Below, piece after piece: positions 15,483-25,469 of a DNA stretch of 64,000 nucleotides (positions are counted from its first letter, which is position 1; every line of letters begins with the position of its first letter). The position numbers and the translations under genes are program-made. This stretch comes from Candidatus Hydrogenedentota bacterium (GTDB lineage Bacteria > Hydrogenedentota > Hydrogenedentia > Hydrogenedentales > CAILVY01). The stretch spans positions 23,487 through 87,486 of the forward strand of contig JAKQOG010000188.1 of assembly GCA_029565395.1 (NCBI GenBank), read 5' to 3'. A model generated the notes under the pieces. The model did no database searches and was not told the DNA's origin. It saw nothing but the letters and a program-made list of their open reading frames with translations.

Positions 15483-17027
15483 GTGAGAAAACGTATTGTT
15501 CTATTAATTATTGGCCTGGTTTTTATTGCTGGGTTTGCGGTTGCGCAAGTGCCAGAGCCATCTGGCGGGGCGCCGGTGAAGATTTATCCGTTGCCGCAGG
15601 GGGAGGAGGCCGCTCCGATCTCGATCACGGCGAATGGTCAGGCGTTGCCGGTTTCGTTGTGTTACGTGTCCGCGTATCCGTATAACCGGCGGTGGCCGGG
15701 GCATCAGCGCACGAAAGACCAGCGCGAGGAGGCCTATTTTGCGCGTTTGGCGGGAACGGGGCCCATTGTTTTCCAATACAAACCCGCACGGCCTTTTTCC
15801 GCGTGTGTTATCCGTCCGCTGTCGGCGAAGGTAACGCCGGAGGTGAAGGACGGCGTGATCACGTTCACGCTGCCGCATCCCGGCGGATACACCGTCGAGT
15901 TGGACGGTACCCACAACGCGTTGCATCTCTTTGTTGATCCGCCCATGGACTACACCGTATCGCCTAATGCGAAAGGGGTGCATTACTTCGGGCCGGGCGT
16001 CCACCACGTTGGCATCCTTAATCTGAAGGACGATGAGACGGTGTATATTGACGAGGGGGCGGTTGTCTACGGCAGCATTCACGTGGATAAGGTCCAGCGC
16101 ATCAGGATTCTCGGCCGCGGCATTCTCGACAACAGCGAAAACGTCGAGGAGATTCTCTTCAAAGTCGAAAACCTCGGAGACGGCACGGTCGACGTGGGCA
16201 ACAGCCGCCGCGATCACACGATTCACCTCGTGGATTCCAGCGACATCGAGATCGAGGGCATTACCATCCGCGATTCGCTCGTCTACAACATCGCCGGCTT
16301 CGGATGCAGCAACACCACGATCAAAAACATTAAGACCATCGGATGCTGGCGCTACAACTCCGACGGAATCGATCTCCATAACTGCCGCAACGCGCACGTG
16401 TCCGGCTGTTTCGTGCGCACGTACGATGACTCGCTGTGCGCGAAGGGCCACACTGGCTATCGTTTCGACACCTGCGAAGACATCCTCTTTGAAAACTGCG
16501 TCATTTGGAACGATTGGGGCAAGGGGCTGGAAATCGGCGCTGAAACACGCGCCGAGCATCTGCGCCGGATCGTCTTCCGCAACTGCGACATCATCCACCT
16601 CACCGGCCCCGCCATCGACATCATGAACGTCGACTACGGCAGGGTACATGACGTCACCTTTGAAGACATCCGCGTCGAGTACGATCCTGTCATCCAGCGG
16701 CCCACCCTGCAGAAGGATGACGAGACCCCGTTTATCGCGGATCCCAACAGCACCTACATGCCCCCCGCGATCTGTTTCGACATCGTAAAACACGCGGAAT
16801 ACTCGGGTGGACTTGACCGCCGCGGCTACATCTACGACATCACACTGCGCAACATCCGCATCCACGCCGACCGCATGCCGCCGTCCTCCTTTAAAGGCTA
16901 CGACGATGAGCACGCCGTCTACAATGTCACGGTGGATGGTCTATTCCTCAACGACAAGCGGATTACCACACCGGAAGAGGCGAAGTTCCATATCGGAGAA
17001 CACGTCCGCAACATTAAAATCCAATAA
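15483..17027 (+). CDS. secreted GH28-like right-handed beta-helix protein
   Basis: A 514-residue exported protein of the polygalacturonase-like (GH28) type. A GTG start at 15483 is chosen because GGGAG lies six bases upstream and the protein then begins with a clean signal peptide ('MRKRIVLLIIGLVF' to 'AVAQ'). Residues ~150-500 form repeated beta-helix coils. GH28-type signatures are partly present: 'YNSDGID' in place of NTD and 'RTYDDSL' for the catalytic Asp pair, but the usual GHG and RIK are not obvious. It probably cleaves a uronic or rhamnose-type glycan, with unknown specificity. Related enzymes are common in polysaccharide-degrading PVC bacteria. Confidence 0.8.
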   Translation: MRKRIVLLIIGLVFIAGFAVAQVPEPSGGAPVKIYPLPQGEEAAPISITANGQALPVSLCYVSAYPYNRRWPGHQRTKDQREEAYFARLAGTGPIVFQYKPARPFSACVIRPLSAKVTPEVKDGVITFTLPHPGGYTVELDGTHNALHLFVDPPMDYTVSPNAKGVHYFGPGVHHVGILNLKDDETVYIDEGAVVYGSIHVDKVQRIRILGRGILDNSENVEEILFKVENLGDGTVDVGNSRRDHTIHLVDSSDIEIEGITIRDSLVYNIAGFGCSNTTIKNIKTIGCWRYNSDGIDLHNCRNAHVSGCFVRTYDDSLCAKGHTGYRFDTCEDILFENCVIWNDWGKGLEIGAETRAEHLRRIVFRNCDIIHLTGPAIDIMNVDYGRVHDVTFEDIRVEYDPVIQRPTLQKDDETPFIADPNSTYMPPAICFDIVKHAEYSGGLDRRGYIYDITLRNIRIHADRMPPSSFKGYDDEHAVYNVTVDGLFLNDKRITTPEEAKFHIGEHVRNIKIQ

Positions 17028-17452
17028 ACGAATACATCCTCAACGCGGACCGATCACGCTATAGGCGCCGATATCCTTTTTCTGGCCGGAAATATTAAGA
17101 GAGGCCAATATAGGTCCCTGTTTCCTATTGGGATACTTAGTCAACTGGAAGGGGGTGCAAGCGGCCAAGCAGGACTGTCGATCTATCATGAGGTGATCGT
17201 GCTGCCTTTAGAGCCTTCTGCGTCCTGCCGCCATAGTATATGCCTGACTTCTTATCAATTCGGACATTGGGGTTCAGTGATATCTAAGGCGAAATACGAC
17301 CCGGTGGCTGCCGTCCTCCTCTTTCTTATGGTTTGACAGCATAGGGCAACCGCCGTATGATGACCCTATTGAGTGTTTCAAATTTGAACCGCCATCTGCG
17401 CGCTTCTCAACCGCCATTGACGGTGTTCCAGCAACAACAAGGAGAAGACAAG
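17028..17452. other. 425-bp intergenic region, nothing recognised
   Basis: No supported coding frame, RNA or repeat. The ribosome site AAGGAG of the next gene is at its right end. Confidence 0.4.
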
Positions 17453-18547
17453 ATGAAAGCCAGAAAAGAGACTGTTCTCGAATTTTTGATGACATTCCCC
17501 ATTATGGCCGCTAGTCTCTGTGGGTGTCCCAAACCCGCCTATGATCCGCCCTCCGCATCGCTTGCTTTTCCCGCTGACCACGGTTTCCATTACAACAAAA
17601 CGGAATGGGTATATTTCAGTGGATTCGTGCAAACCGATGTTGGAAAAGAACTCGGCTTCATGTTCACCATATTCCAAATAGAATCTGTAGGTAACGTGAA
17701 TGGAGGGTTCATCTATCCGTGTCTATTGATAATTTGCGACCCTGAAAATTCAACGTACCACTGGTGCTCAACCTTCGGTTTCAATGGATCTGCCGGCGCC
17801 GTGGATGGCCTCCCTCGGATTAACGCCAAAGATGCCCAGTTTGCCTGCCTGCCGTCCGGCGATTTCAACATACAGGCGGATATGGACATCTTGTCTTTGA
17901 ATCTGAACTTTACGCCAAACGAGGATGTCCTGCTTCATGGTGAAGATGGCATCATCCCGATGGGGGACGGCATGGACTCCGGCTATTACTCATTCACAAA
18001 CCTGTCCACGAACGGAACCCTCGCGATAAACGGCACGGACTACACCGTAACCGAAGGGCGGGCATGGATGGACCATCAATGGGGAAACTGGGCCGACAAC
18101 GGAAGAATATGGGATTGGTTCTCCATGAGGTTTGATAACGGTGGCGCACTGATGCTCTTCCAGTTTCGTGACGGTAATGGCAATGTCGTTCGTGGAAACT
18201 GGACGTACAGAGACGGTGACGGTGAAGTCCGCTACGGTACGGACTTCTCCATCAATGCACATCGCATGTACAATGACAAGGATTCATCAGGAAGCTTCCC
18301 TGTGGACTGGACGATTACTATCCCCAGTCTTAACGCCGAGTTTGAAGTCAAACCGTTGTTTGATGCACAGAACGTATACTCATTATGGGAAGGCGCATGT
18401 ACTGTGGAAGGCGCGGCAGGGGATTCCGTACTTTCCGGCAAGGCCTTTGTGGAACTGACCGGATACGGAAACAAGGATGGTTTCGACAGTTACTTTGCCC
18501 TACTGCGGCTTTTGCTGAAGAACTGGTATGCGCGCGTCCGAAACTGA
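17453..18547 (+). CDS. AttH/CrtC-like lipocalin-type lipoprotein
   Basis: A 364-residue exported protein. The ATG at 17453 has AAGGAG eight bases upstream. The N-terminus is a signal ending in 'SLCGC', a lipobox-like site. The mature protein has hallmarks of the AttH/carotenoid 1,2-hydratase double-lipocalin fold: 'KTEWVYFSGFVQ' near the start, 'LGFMFTIFQ', and 'GRAWMDHQWGNW' near the middle, followed by 'WDWFSMRFDNGGALMLFQF'. Members hydrate isoprenoids or bind hydrophobic ligands. No carotenoid genes are nearby, so the ligand is unknown. The gene is monocistronic as far as seen, convergent with the diheme protein gene. Confidence 0.8.
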   Translation: MKARKETVLEFLMTFPIMAASLCGCPKPAYDPPSASLAFPADHGFHYNKTEWVYFSGFVQTDVGKELGFMFTIFQIESVGNVNGGFIYPCLLIICDPENSTYHWCSTFGFNGSAGAVDGLPRINAKDAQFACLPSGDFNIQADMDILSLNLNFTPNEDVLLHGEDGIIPMGDGMDSGYYSFTNLSTNGTLAINGTDYTVTEGRAWMDHQWGNWADNGRIWDWFSMRFDNGGALMLFQFRDGNGNVVRGNWTYRDGDGEVRYGTDFSINAHRMYNDKDSSGSFPVDWTITIPSLNAEFEVKPLFDAQNVYSLWEGACTVEGAAGDSVLSGKAFVELTGYGNKDGFDSYFALLRLLLKNWYARVRN

Positions 18548-18596
18548 CCCTCATGACGCCAGATTTTCGCAGAAATATGATAATTTACCCGCCCTG

Positions 18597-21500
18597 TTAC
18601 TTTCGGCTGGATAACACTTGTTCCGAATCCGGACGGTTCAGCCGGTAGGTGTAGTCGGGCCATAAGGGACAATTCAGATCGACCCAGGCTTTCACCGCTT
18701 GCATCTCGTCTTTGGTCAAGGCGACCGTCTTGTGGTCTTCATCCCCCAGAACCTTCCAAAGTTTACTTTGGAGGGTCCCGAAAGAAAGCGGTTCGGCCTT
18801 AAACGGCCGTATGCCCCACGTATAATCGAAATAGTGAACCCAGCCGCCTTCGATGAGCGACCGGTAGGAGGCCGGTATGCGCTCTTCATCGAGTTTGCCG
18901 CGCAGATCGGGGCTCGCTCCCCTCCACCTTCCATCGTGACAACTGATGCATTGGCGGTCCAACACGGGCTGAACCACTTTCTCATAGGAAAAAGGCACTG
19001 CGCCCCAAGGCGGGGGCTCTAGACGGTCGGGCGGCCGCCGTATAGCCTCCCGCAAACCAACAGCAGGCGAAGAAGTTTGACGGCTTTCGTGGCAGCCGAT
19101 GCAACTGCGCGTCTCGCCCGGCTGCAGTTGAATAACGCTCCGCATCCGTTGGATTTCATTGTAGTCTGCGTCAAGCAATTGGAAATAGAGCTGCCTTCCC
19201 GCGGGCGCCAGGAAATTCGCCGAGCCATCCTCCGCCACGGGCGCGGTGCCGTACGATCTTTTCGCCTCATACGTTGGCCAGGCCGGATCATCGGTCACGC
19301 GGTAAAGGCCTTCTCCCACTTTTTCTATTTTCTTGGGCCAGTCGTGATTGGTTCTGACTGGGCTCACTAATGCGTTTGTTGTACGGGTAAGGTAACTGTT
19401 GGCATGACCTTTCACAAGATGGGTCGGCGAGGCATAGAAATCCTGAAAGGGTGGGTGATCTTTTTGGCATTCGCCGTTAGGGAGACGTTCCAGGTCTGCG
19501 GGAACTTCCTCGGCGACTTGGATGTATTTGATGCGGCCGCGCACCTCTGGTCCCAGGCCCAGGTAAACGTCTTGAATGGTAAACCGTCCGAGTTGCTCAT
19601 TTGCAAGACCCGGGTCAATGGAACTCGCCAGCACCGGCGGCCGCGGCTGCGGGCGCAAAGGCCTTGGCCCCGTGCTGCTGATTTCGGGATCAATATAGAG
19701 CAATTCACGATTGCCATACCGATCAATTACATATAGGCCCCAATTATGATGATTGTCAGGATTGTGGCTTACCAGGAAATAGTCACTGGAAATGGGGTAG
19801 GGATCCCGGAACGTGTCAAAATAGCTGCGGTCCATCTGGTAGTACGGATGCGTGTCCGGCGTAATGTTGGTAATGGCATTCGTGTCGAACGGATCTTTGC
19901 CCCGGTCAATCAAGGCAATCGGGCCTTCGTGACTGCCATGAGACATCAGCGTGCAGAGAATCTCGTTGGTTCCCGGAACCTCGTGCGCCTGGCTGTAGCA
20001 GTTGGGCGTATTGTTACCGAACACCAATGCGGGATGCGTTCCATCGGGGCGGATGGTCCAGAGCGTGTGGCTGAAATCCGCGCCTTTGTCGAGATACTCC
20101 GACCGCGTCCAGAGGATAAGGCCGTCGCTCATGACGGAGGGTTTCCACTCGCTCAGATTGGCGTGGGAAAGCCGCTGCAGATTCGAGCCGTCCCGCTCCA
20201 TGCGGTAAAGCACATATGCCTGCGGACGCCAGCAAAGAAAGCGAAGCGCGCACCGGGTGGTGATGAACGCCAATCCCCCATCCGGCAATACAGCCGGATC
20301 AAAGTCATGAAACGGACCCTCGGTGAGTTGCCGCACTTCACCACTATTTAACGACAGCGAATACATATGCCAGTACGAATCCCATCCCTCGACCTGCGAA
20401 ATTTCCGGCCGATAGGCGAAGAAAACGGTCTGCGCGTCGTAATCGAGCACCGGCTCGCGGACAATGCCCGCGCTGCCATCGAATAGTTGCTCGATCTGGG
20501 CCTGGTCCGGAAGCAGGCCGCCCTGCGCGTCGCGAGGCACATGGAGCACGAAGACGCCGCCGCCGGGTTCAAGACAGCCGTCCAAATGCTCGCTGTAATT
20601 ATGCGATTCCAGGAAAGGATGCCGCTTGGCGAACAGCACGTGTTCCAGCGGCGCCAGCGAAGGATCACGGAAAAACAGGCGCCGCTTGGCCCAGCGGGCC
20701 GCGAGGTAAAGGTCGTCGCTGGAAGCTTCCCCGGGGTCCGCCGCCGCCTGGAACTGGGCCAACTGCTGCCGTTCCGCGCTAACCTCCAATCCCTGCTTCT
20801 CAAGCCGGTCGATTAAATCCGAATACAGCGCCAGGACGCGCTTCAACGTCTCTAACCGCGCGAGCTGTCCCCAATACGGCGCGCCGCCCGGATACGCCGG
20901 ACGCTCCGTCACAAGCGGGGACAGGTAATCGTCGTTGGGAATCTTGCTCCACGTATCGCGTTCACGCTGAAAGGCGTATTGCACCACGCCATGCCAGTTT
21001 TTCTCGGCCAGACGATCCACCCGCAAGTGGGGCATCAGATCAAACGCGCTCAACGGGTTTTTCCGGTGAGGCACTAAAGAGCCTGCCTTGTCGCCCAGCG
21101 AAGCCACCGGCTGCCAGTCCGTTCCATCCAGCGACAACAGCACTTCGGCCTCGGTCGGGATGCGGTCCTGAAACGTGCCCTCCCGATCCCGTGAAATTAC
21201 CACCCGGGCCACCTCTGCCGCCTCCGGCAATTCAATCTGCGCCCACCCTTCTCCAGGCGTGGCGGCAATCCAACTCTGGGAATTGCCATACTGACCGTCA
21301 TTTAAATTTGCCACCTGGTGAATTTCATACCCAGGTAACAGCGACGACGCGCTTGCCTTGGCTCCCCGGGACGCAAGCGCCAGATTCTCCGTGCCGTTAG
21401 GCCCGTAAATCTCCAATTCATCCAGGCACGGTTGCGTGTTTCCGCTGGTCTTGTGAATCACCAGCCGGATAAAACGGGCCGTCTGAGACGTAAAGTCAAT

Positions 21501-21674
21501 CGCAGCCGTACGCTGTTTTGCTTCCGCGGCGGGAATGCGCGCTACATTCTCCGCAAACTCTTCCACCACGGGACGCCCCTTGGTTTGCGCCGCCCCTGCC
21601 GCGACGCCATCCTGTCCCGGCGTGGCCATCAGTATGAAACCAAACACAGCTAAAACAAACGGTAAAGCAGCCAT
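18597..21674 (-). CDS. exported diheme protein with discoidin and HZS-alpha/beta-propeller-like domains
   Basis: A 1025-residue exported protein. The ATG has GGAG eight bases upstream and a signal peptide follows. Residues ~45-190 look like an F5/8 type C (discoidin) carbohydrate-binding domain ('TARFIRLVIHKTSGN', 'EGWAQIELPEAAEVARVVIS'). The centre (~350-720) has TolB/WD40-like strands ('FDPAVLPDGGLAFITTRC') as in the hydrazine synthase alpha middle-domain family. The C-terminal part has two c-type heme motifs, C858-IG-C861-H862 and C909-IS-C912-H913. HZS-alpha-like proteins are common in Planctomycetes and relatives outside anammox, with unknown role. The discoidin domain suggests binding to polysaccharide and a redox role; that is an inference. 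Confidence 0.75.
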   Translation of the reverse strand: MAALPFVLAVFGFILMATPGQDGVAAGAAQTKGRPVVEEFAENVARIPAAEAKQRTAAIDFTSQTARFIRLVIHKTSGNTQPCLDELEIYGPNGTENLALASRGAKASASSLLPGYEIHQVANLNDGQYGNSQSWIAATPGEGWAQIELPEAAEVARVVISRDREGTFQDRIPTEAEVLLSLDGTDWQPVASLGDKAGSLVPHRKNPLSAFDLMPHLRVDRLAEKNWHGVVQYAFQRERDTWSKIPNDDYLSPLVTERPAYPGGAPYWGQLARLETLKRVLALYSDLIDRLEKQGLEVSAERQQLAQFQAAADPGEASSDDLYLAARWAKRRLFFRDPSLAPLEHVLFAKRHPFLESHNYSEHLDGCLEPGGGVFVLHVPRDAQGGLLPDQAQIEQLFDGSAGIVREPVLDYDAQTVFFAYRPEISQVEGWDSYWHMYSLSLNSGEVRQLTEGPFHDFDPAVLPDGGLAFITTRCALRFLCWRPQAYVLYRMERDGSNLQRLSHANLSEWKPSVMSDGLILWTRSEYLDKGADFSHTLWTIRPDGTHPALVFGNNTPNCYSQAHEVPGTNEILCTLMSHGSHEGPIALIDRGKDPFDTNAITNITPDTHPYYQMDRSYFDTFRDPYPISSDYFLVSHNPDNHHNWGLYVIDRYGNRELLYIDPEISSTGPRPLRPQPRPPVLASSIDPGLANEQLGRFTIQDVYLGLGPEVRGRIKYIQVAEEVPADLERLPNGECQKDHPPFQDFYASPTHLVKGHANSYLTRTTNALVSPVRTNHDWPKKIEKVGEGLYRVTDDPAWPTYEAKRSYGTAPVAEDGSANFLAPAGRQLYFQLLDADYNEIQRMRSVIQLQPGETRSCIGCHESRQTSSPAVGLREAIRRPPDRLEPPPWGAVPFSYEKVVQPVLDRQCISCHDGRWRGASPDLRGKLDEERIPASYRSLIEGGWVHYFDYTWGIRPFKAEPLSFGTLQSKLWKVLGDEDHKTVALTKDEMQAVKAWVDLNCPLWPDYTYRLNRPDSEQVLSSRK

Positions 21675-21760
21675 TTTCCGGTCTCCATTAAGGTATTATG
21701 AAGAATTATCCTTCTGTAGCCAGAACAAGTCAAGCACTGCGCAAGCGGCGTGCATCAGAA

Positions 21761-22918
21761 TCAGAACTTTTGCTGTTTGATGGCGTCTACCAGGTCCGGT
21801 TTCCATTTGCCGGTGGTGTCGCGGAGGCCGCTGTGAGCGCTGGGGGTGTCTTGATAGGCCCAGATCCACCATCCGGCGAAGCCGTAGTGCGCGCATTTCT
21901 GGAAATGCCATTGGAGGATCTCGGGGCCTGGGCGATCTTGGATGGAAATGATGCAATCGCGCACGTCGTCGTGTCCGGGGCCTTTGAGGTCGGTGGAGAT
22001 GATTCTTGCAGCATTCTCAGAGCCGAGAATGTTAACGATCTCTTTAAGATAGGAGAATCCATCAGGAGCGGGGTCGCAGAAGGGATAGGTGGTCATTACC
22101 CAATAGTCCGGTGGCATGGCCAGGTCGTCGATGATCCACTTTTTAAGGTTGTGGAAGGCGCTGAGGCGCATCTGTGGGGTCTTCTGCATCCAATACGCGG
22201 TGTTTGAGAAGATAGGCAGCATAATCGGCGGGGCCTTGGGACGTTTCCCGGCGGCGCGGAATACCGGCCATACTTGTTTCACGAAACGTTCGGTATTCGT
22301 GGTGATGGCCGGGTTATCGTCGCGGTCCCACAGGCAAGGTTCCGCTGCGCCGAGTTCGTAGTTGCCCATCATGCACCACAGTGCAATGGCTTCCGGATGC
22401 TTCGTGCGCCCTTCTATGTACTCGATCATTTCCCGGTACCACAGGGCGGATTCATTCCAGGGGGTTTCATCGGGCTTCGGCCAGTAACCCGAGTTTCCGA
22501 TCTGATGGCCAGGATCCACGGAATATGGAATCCACATGTTGGAGGCTAGATCGAGTTCGACGGATAGACCGGCGTCATGGCAATCATCAATAAATGCCGC
22601 CACGCCATCCAGATAGGCAATGTTTGCCCACTCGGTCAGGGGTTGTCCTTCCTGGGGCGCTTGAGAAGGCTTTTTTAATGAATAGGCAATGCATACGAAG
22701 ATATCAATGAGATTGATGCCGGTGGCGCTGACAAGTTCTTTCAAGGTGGTCTGTATTTGGGGGCGGTATTCCGGATAGAAACAAAGCCACGGAAAATCCG
22801 GGGTTTCGGGCTTCACCAGCGGATTAAAATACACCCCGCGAAACGGCGATTGGGAGGCGGCGGATCCCCCAATGCAGGCCGCCGTAATCAGAATGATGAA
22901 TATTGTTATCGAGCGCAC
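21761..22918 (-). CDS. exported TIM-barrel glycoside hydrolase-like protein
   Basis: A 385-residue exported protein with a signal peptide ('MRSITIFIILITAACIGG'). It starts with GTG at 22918. The sequence has TIM-barrel features of clan GH-A enzymes: 'GINLIDIFVCIAY', 'AGLSVELDLAS', 'PEAIALWCMMGNYELG' where the Glu could be the acid/base, and 'GFAGWWIWAYQDTP' near the end. No CAZy family is certain. It lies 87 bases upstream of the diheme protein on the same strand and may share its transcript, which would pair a hydrolase with a sugar-binding redox protein. Confidence 0.65.
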   Translation of the reverse strand: MRSITIFIILITAACIGGSAASQSPFRGVYFNPLVKPETPDFPWLCFYPEYRPQIQTTLKELVSATGINLIDIFVCIAYSLKKPSQAPQEGQPLTEWANIAYLDGVAAFIDDCHDAGLSVELDLASNMWIPYSVDPGHQIGNSGYWPKPDETPWNESALWYREMIEYIEGRTKHPEAIALWCMMGNYELGAAEPCLWDRDDNPAITTNTERFVKQVWPVFRAAGKRPKAPPIMLPIFSNTAYWMQKTPQMRLSAFHNLKKWIIDDLAMPPDYWVMTTYPFCDPAPDGFSYLKEIVNILGSENAARIISTDLKGPGHDDVRDCIISIQDRPGPEILQWHFQKCAHYGFAGWWIWAYQDTPSAHSGLRDTTGKWKPDLVDAIKQQKF

Positions 22919-23002
22919 GATACTTACCCAAGAGTCCTCAAAACCAAATTTAGAGACCTTTGCCTTTTTAGATCTCTTGTATTACGTTAGGGACTGAATT
23001 TT

Positions 23003-23578
23003 CTATTTTCCCGGGCGCTCAATCATGGGGGGGTGAGTATACCGCGCCATCTTGACGGGGAACACGCCTCCGGATACGGCCCGGATGTCCTGCACGGAGA
23101 TAAATGCCCTCGGGACGTGCTCGCGGAGCAGTTGCATGATCGCACGCAGGTTTTTACGCCGGATGATCATCATCATGATCCGCACACTGCCCTCCACGCC
23201 CTGGGCCTCGAACATGGTCACGCCGAAGCGCGCCGCCCTCATGTGGCTGAGAAGATCCGACTTATCCTCTTTCATGACCACCCAAAGGGATTGAATGCCC
23301 ATGGCGAGCTTGTCTTCGATGAGCATGCCCACATAGTTGCCCATGGCGAATCCCCCGGCGAATGCAAGGTAGTTTACCCAGGAATTGATGGAGTTCATGA
23401 CCGCGCCCATGACGGCAATCCAGATTAACACTTCAAAAAAGCCACAGGCCGGCGCAAGCAGCTTTAAACCGCGCGAGAGGGAGATGATGCGTAATGTTCC
23501 AATGGAAACATCCAACACCCGTGCGCAGAAAATGAGAATTGGAAGCAGCCAGTGTATGTTCTCTTGAAAGAAAGTCAT
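23003..23578 (-). CDS. UPF0316/DUF2179 membrane protein
   Basis: A 191-residue protein with three predicted N-terminal membrane segments ('IHWLLPILIFCARVLDVSIG', 'GFFEVLIWIAVMGAVM', 'YLAFAGGFAMGNYVG') and a cytosolic DUF2179 domain ('GVEGSVRIMMMIIRRKNLRA'). The family 'RVLDVSIGTLRII' motif is clear. DUF2179 domains are thought to bind small ligands in YitT-like proteins. The ATG at 23578 has GGAG ten bases upstream; a longer frame to 23680 lacks a ribosome site. Function is unknown. Confidence 0.88.
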   Translation of the reverse strand: MTFFQENIHWLLPILIFCARVLDVSIGTLRIISLSRGLKLLAPACGFFEVLIWIAVMGAVMNSINSWVNYLAFAGGFAMGNYVGMLIEDKLAMGIQSLWVVMKEDKSDLLSHMRAARFGVTMFEAQGVEGSVRIMMMIIRRKNLRAIMQLLREHVPRAFISVQDIRAVSGGVFPVKMARYTHPPMIERPGK

Positions 23579-23732
23579 TGTTGTGTCACTCCGTGGGCTG
23601 TGATTCCCAAAACCTTGCCTTTGTTGGGGACAAGGTCCACTGCCTTCCCCATTGTGTGCCCTATTCGGTGAATTCGTCAAATTTCACCTATTCAGGCGAA
23701 ATAAACTCCCCCGTCTGAACTCCCGGGATACT

Positions 23733-25259
23733 TCATAGAATGTAAAGGCTTTGAGTGGAAAACGACGAGTCACTGGTGATATTGAGGCCGAGGGTGCGCA
23801 GTCCTGCTTCATCGCCGGGGGTGGGGATGTGGGTGCTGTGCATATCGCACCCCTGGAGGTTTTTAAGTTGTTCTATGGCCAGTTGGGTGGCGCTGTTCGA
23901 GGGGGTGGAGGCGCCCACGGCGATTAAGGCTTCTTCGAGATCGAGGCTGACGCTCTTGCCGTCGTTCATTTCGCGTTTCATGTTGCCAATGGCTTCAAGG
24001 ATGTTGGGGGAAATCAGGTGGATTCTATCCGGGATTTCAGCGAGATGCTTAATGGCATTCAAGACGGCGCTGGTGGCGGCATGCATGAGGTGCGAATTGC
24101 TGCCGGTGATGATCGTGCCGTCTTTGAGTTCAATGGAGGTGCCGCAATATACCCCATCATGGCCCTTATTGCTGCGCTGGGCGCGTGCGGCGGCTTCACG
24201 GGCTGCCTGGACCACCCGCCGGTCTTCCACCTGCACGCCGAGGTCGTTCATAATCAGTTCGACGCGCTCCACGGTCTCGCGGTCCACAAGGCCCATCATA
24301 TATTCGCAGCGGTAGCGCAGCACGCGGCGGATGACTTCCTGCCTGGCGGCTTCCCGCACGCTTTCATCATCCACAATGCCGAACCCCACGCGGTTGACCC
24401 CCATGTCGGTAGGGGACTTATAAAAGGATTCGGCGCCGGTGATTTTTTCGAGAATGCGTTTCAAGAGCGGGAAAGCATCGACATCGCGGTTGTAGTTGAT
24501 GGAAGTTTTTCCGTAGGCCTCCAAATGGAAGGGATCGATCACATTGACGTCCTTGAGGTCCGCCGTAGCGGCTTCATAGGCCACGTTGACGGGATGTTTC
24601 AAGGGAATGTTCCAGATGGGGAAGGTTTCAAACTTGGCGTAGCCCGCGCGCACGCCGCGTTCGTATTCGTGATAAAGCTGGGAGAGGCAAGTGCCCAGTT
24701 TGCCGCTGCCGGGCCCGGGACCGGTGACGACCACGAGGGGATGGGTGGTTTCTATATAGGCGTTGCGCCCGTACCCTTCTTCGCTGACGATGAGATCGAC
24801 GTCGGTGGGATATCCTTTGGTGGCGCGATGGGTGTAGACCTTGAGGCCGCGGCGTTCAAGCTTGTTTTTGAAAAGTTGCGCGGACGGCTGGTCTTCGTAG
24901 CGGGTGATGACCACGGCGGTGATTTCGAGGCCCCAGTCGCGGCGGAGATCGTCGATGAGTTTAAGGACGTCGATGTCGTAGGTAATGCCGAAATCCGCGC
25001 GGATTTTCTTCCGGTCGATGTCCCCCGCATAAATGCACAGGATGATGTCGATCTTGTCTTTTATCTTTTGGAGAAGGCGCATTTTCACGTTGGGATCAAA
25101 GCCGGGGAGCACCCGCGCGGCATGGAAATCAAAGATGAGCTTTCCGCCAAACTCCAAATACAGCTTGTTGTCGAACCGCTGAATGCGTTCGAGAATTTCA
25201 ACTGTTTGCTCCGCCAGATACTTTTCAACATCAAACGCAAGGGGATTTCCCGCGCCCAT
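23733..25259 (-). CDS. DUF1846 (UPF0371) family protein
   Basis: A 508-residue cytosolic protein matching the DUF1846/UPF0371 family over its whole length, with '[20 protein letters not shown]' near the N-terminus, a phosphate-loop-like 'TGPGPGSGK' at about 180-188 and the C-terminal '[19 protein letters not shown]'. The family is widespread in bacteria and has a solved fold but no agreed reaction. The ATG has a GGGAG ribosome site ten or so bases upstream. It is divergent from ffh. A nucleotide or phosphate ligand is likely from the loop, as an inference. Confidence 0.92.
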   Translation of the reverse strand: MGAGNPLAFDVEKYLAEQTVEILERIQRFDNKLYLEFGGKLIFDFHAARVLPGFDPNVKMRLLQKIKDKIDIILCIYAGDIDRKKIRADFGITYDIDVLKLIDDLRRDWGLEITAVVITRYEDQPSAQLFKNKLERRGLKVYTHRATKGYPTDVDLIVSEEGYGRNAYIETTHPLVVVTGPGPGSGKLGTCLSQLYHEYERGVRAGYAKFETFPIWNIPLKHPVNVAYEAATADLKDVNVIDPFHLEAYGKTSINYNRDVDAFPLLKRILEKITGAESFYKSPTDMGVNRVGFGIVDDESVREAARQEVIRRVLRYRCEYMMGLVDRETVERVELIMNDLGVQVEDRRVVQAAREAAARAQRSNKGHDGVYCGTSIELKDGTIITGSNSHLMHAATSAVLNAIKHLAEIPDRIHLISPNILEAIGNMKREMNDGKSVSLDLEEALIAVGASTPSNSATQLAIEQLKNLQGCDMHSTHIPTPGDEAGLRTLGLNITSDSSFSTQSLYIL

Positions 25260-25359
25260 AATAAAACTTCTCCCAATCTGTTATGCCCGGAAGGATTGTA
25301 ACCTATGGACACGAGACAATCAATGCAACGCCATCCGCTCCTGCCTCCTGCGTAACTCC

Positions 25360-25389
25360 TTGAAACCTCGGCTGTTTATATGCTACACT
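25360..25389 (+). promoter_or_regulatory. candidate sigma70 promoter for the ffh operon
   Basis: TTGAAA at 25360-25365 and TACACT at 25384-25389 with an 18-base spacer, about 80 bases upstream of the ffh start. Good but not perfect boxes. Confidence 0.45.
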
Positions 25390-25469
25390 TTCACTCTTGT
25401 TCGGGGGATTAATCCGTCCGAACATACCGTGATGGCATCCATTCCCCGTGGAACGCTAACGCTGGACGT

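Noticed and set aside
15504..16913. 469-codon minus-strand frame inside the GH28-like gene
   Set aside because: It is the mirror of a strongly coded GC-rich gene; its residues are biased to Val, Asp and Arg with no domain or ribosome site.
24018..25301. 427-codon plus-strand frame opposite the DUF1846 gene
   Set aside because: Antisense shadow of a well-matched family gene; no ribosome site or recognisable domain.
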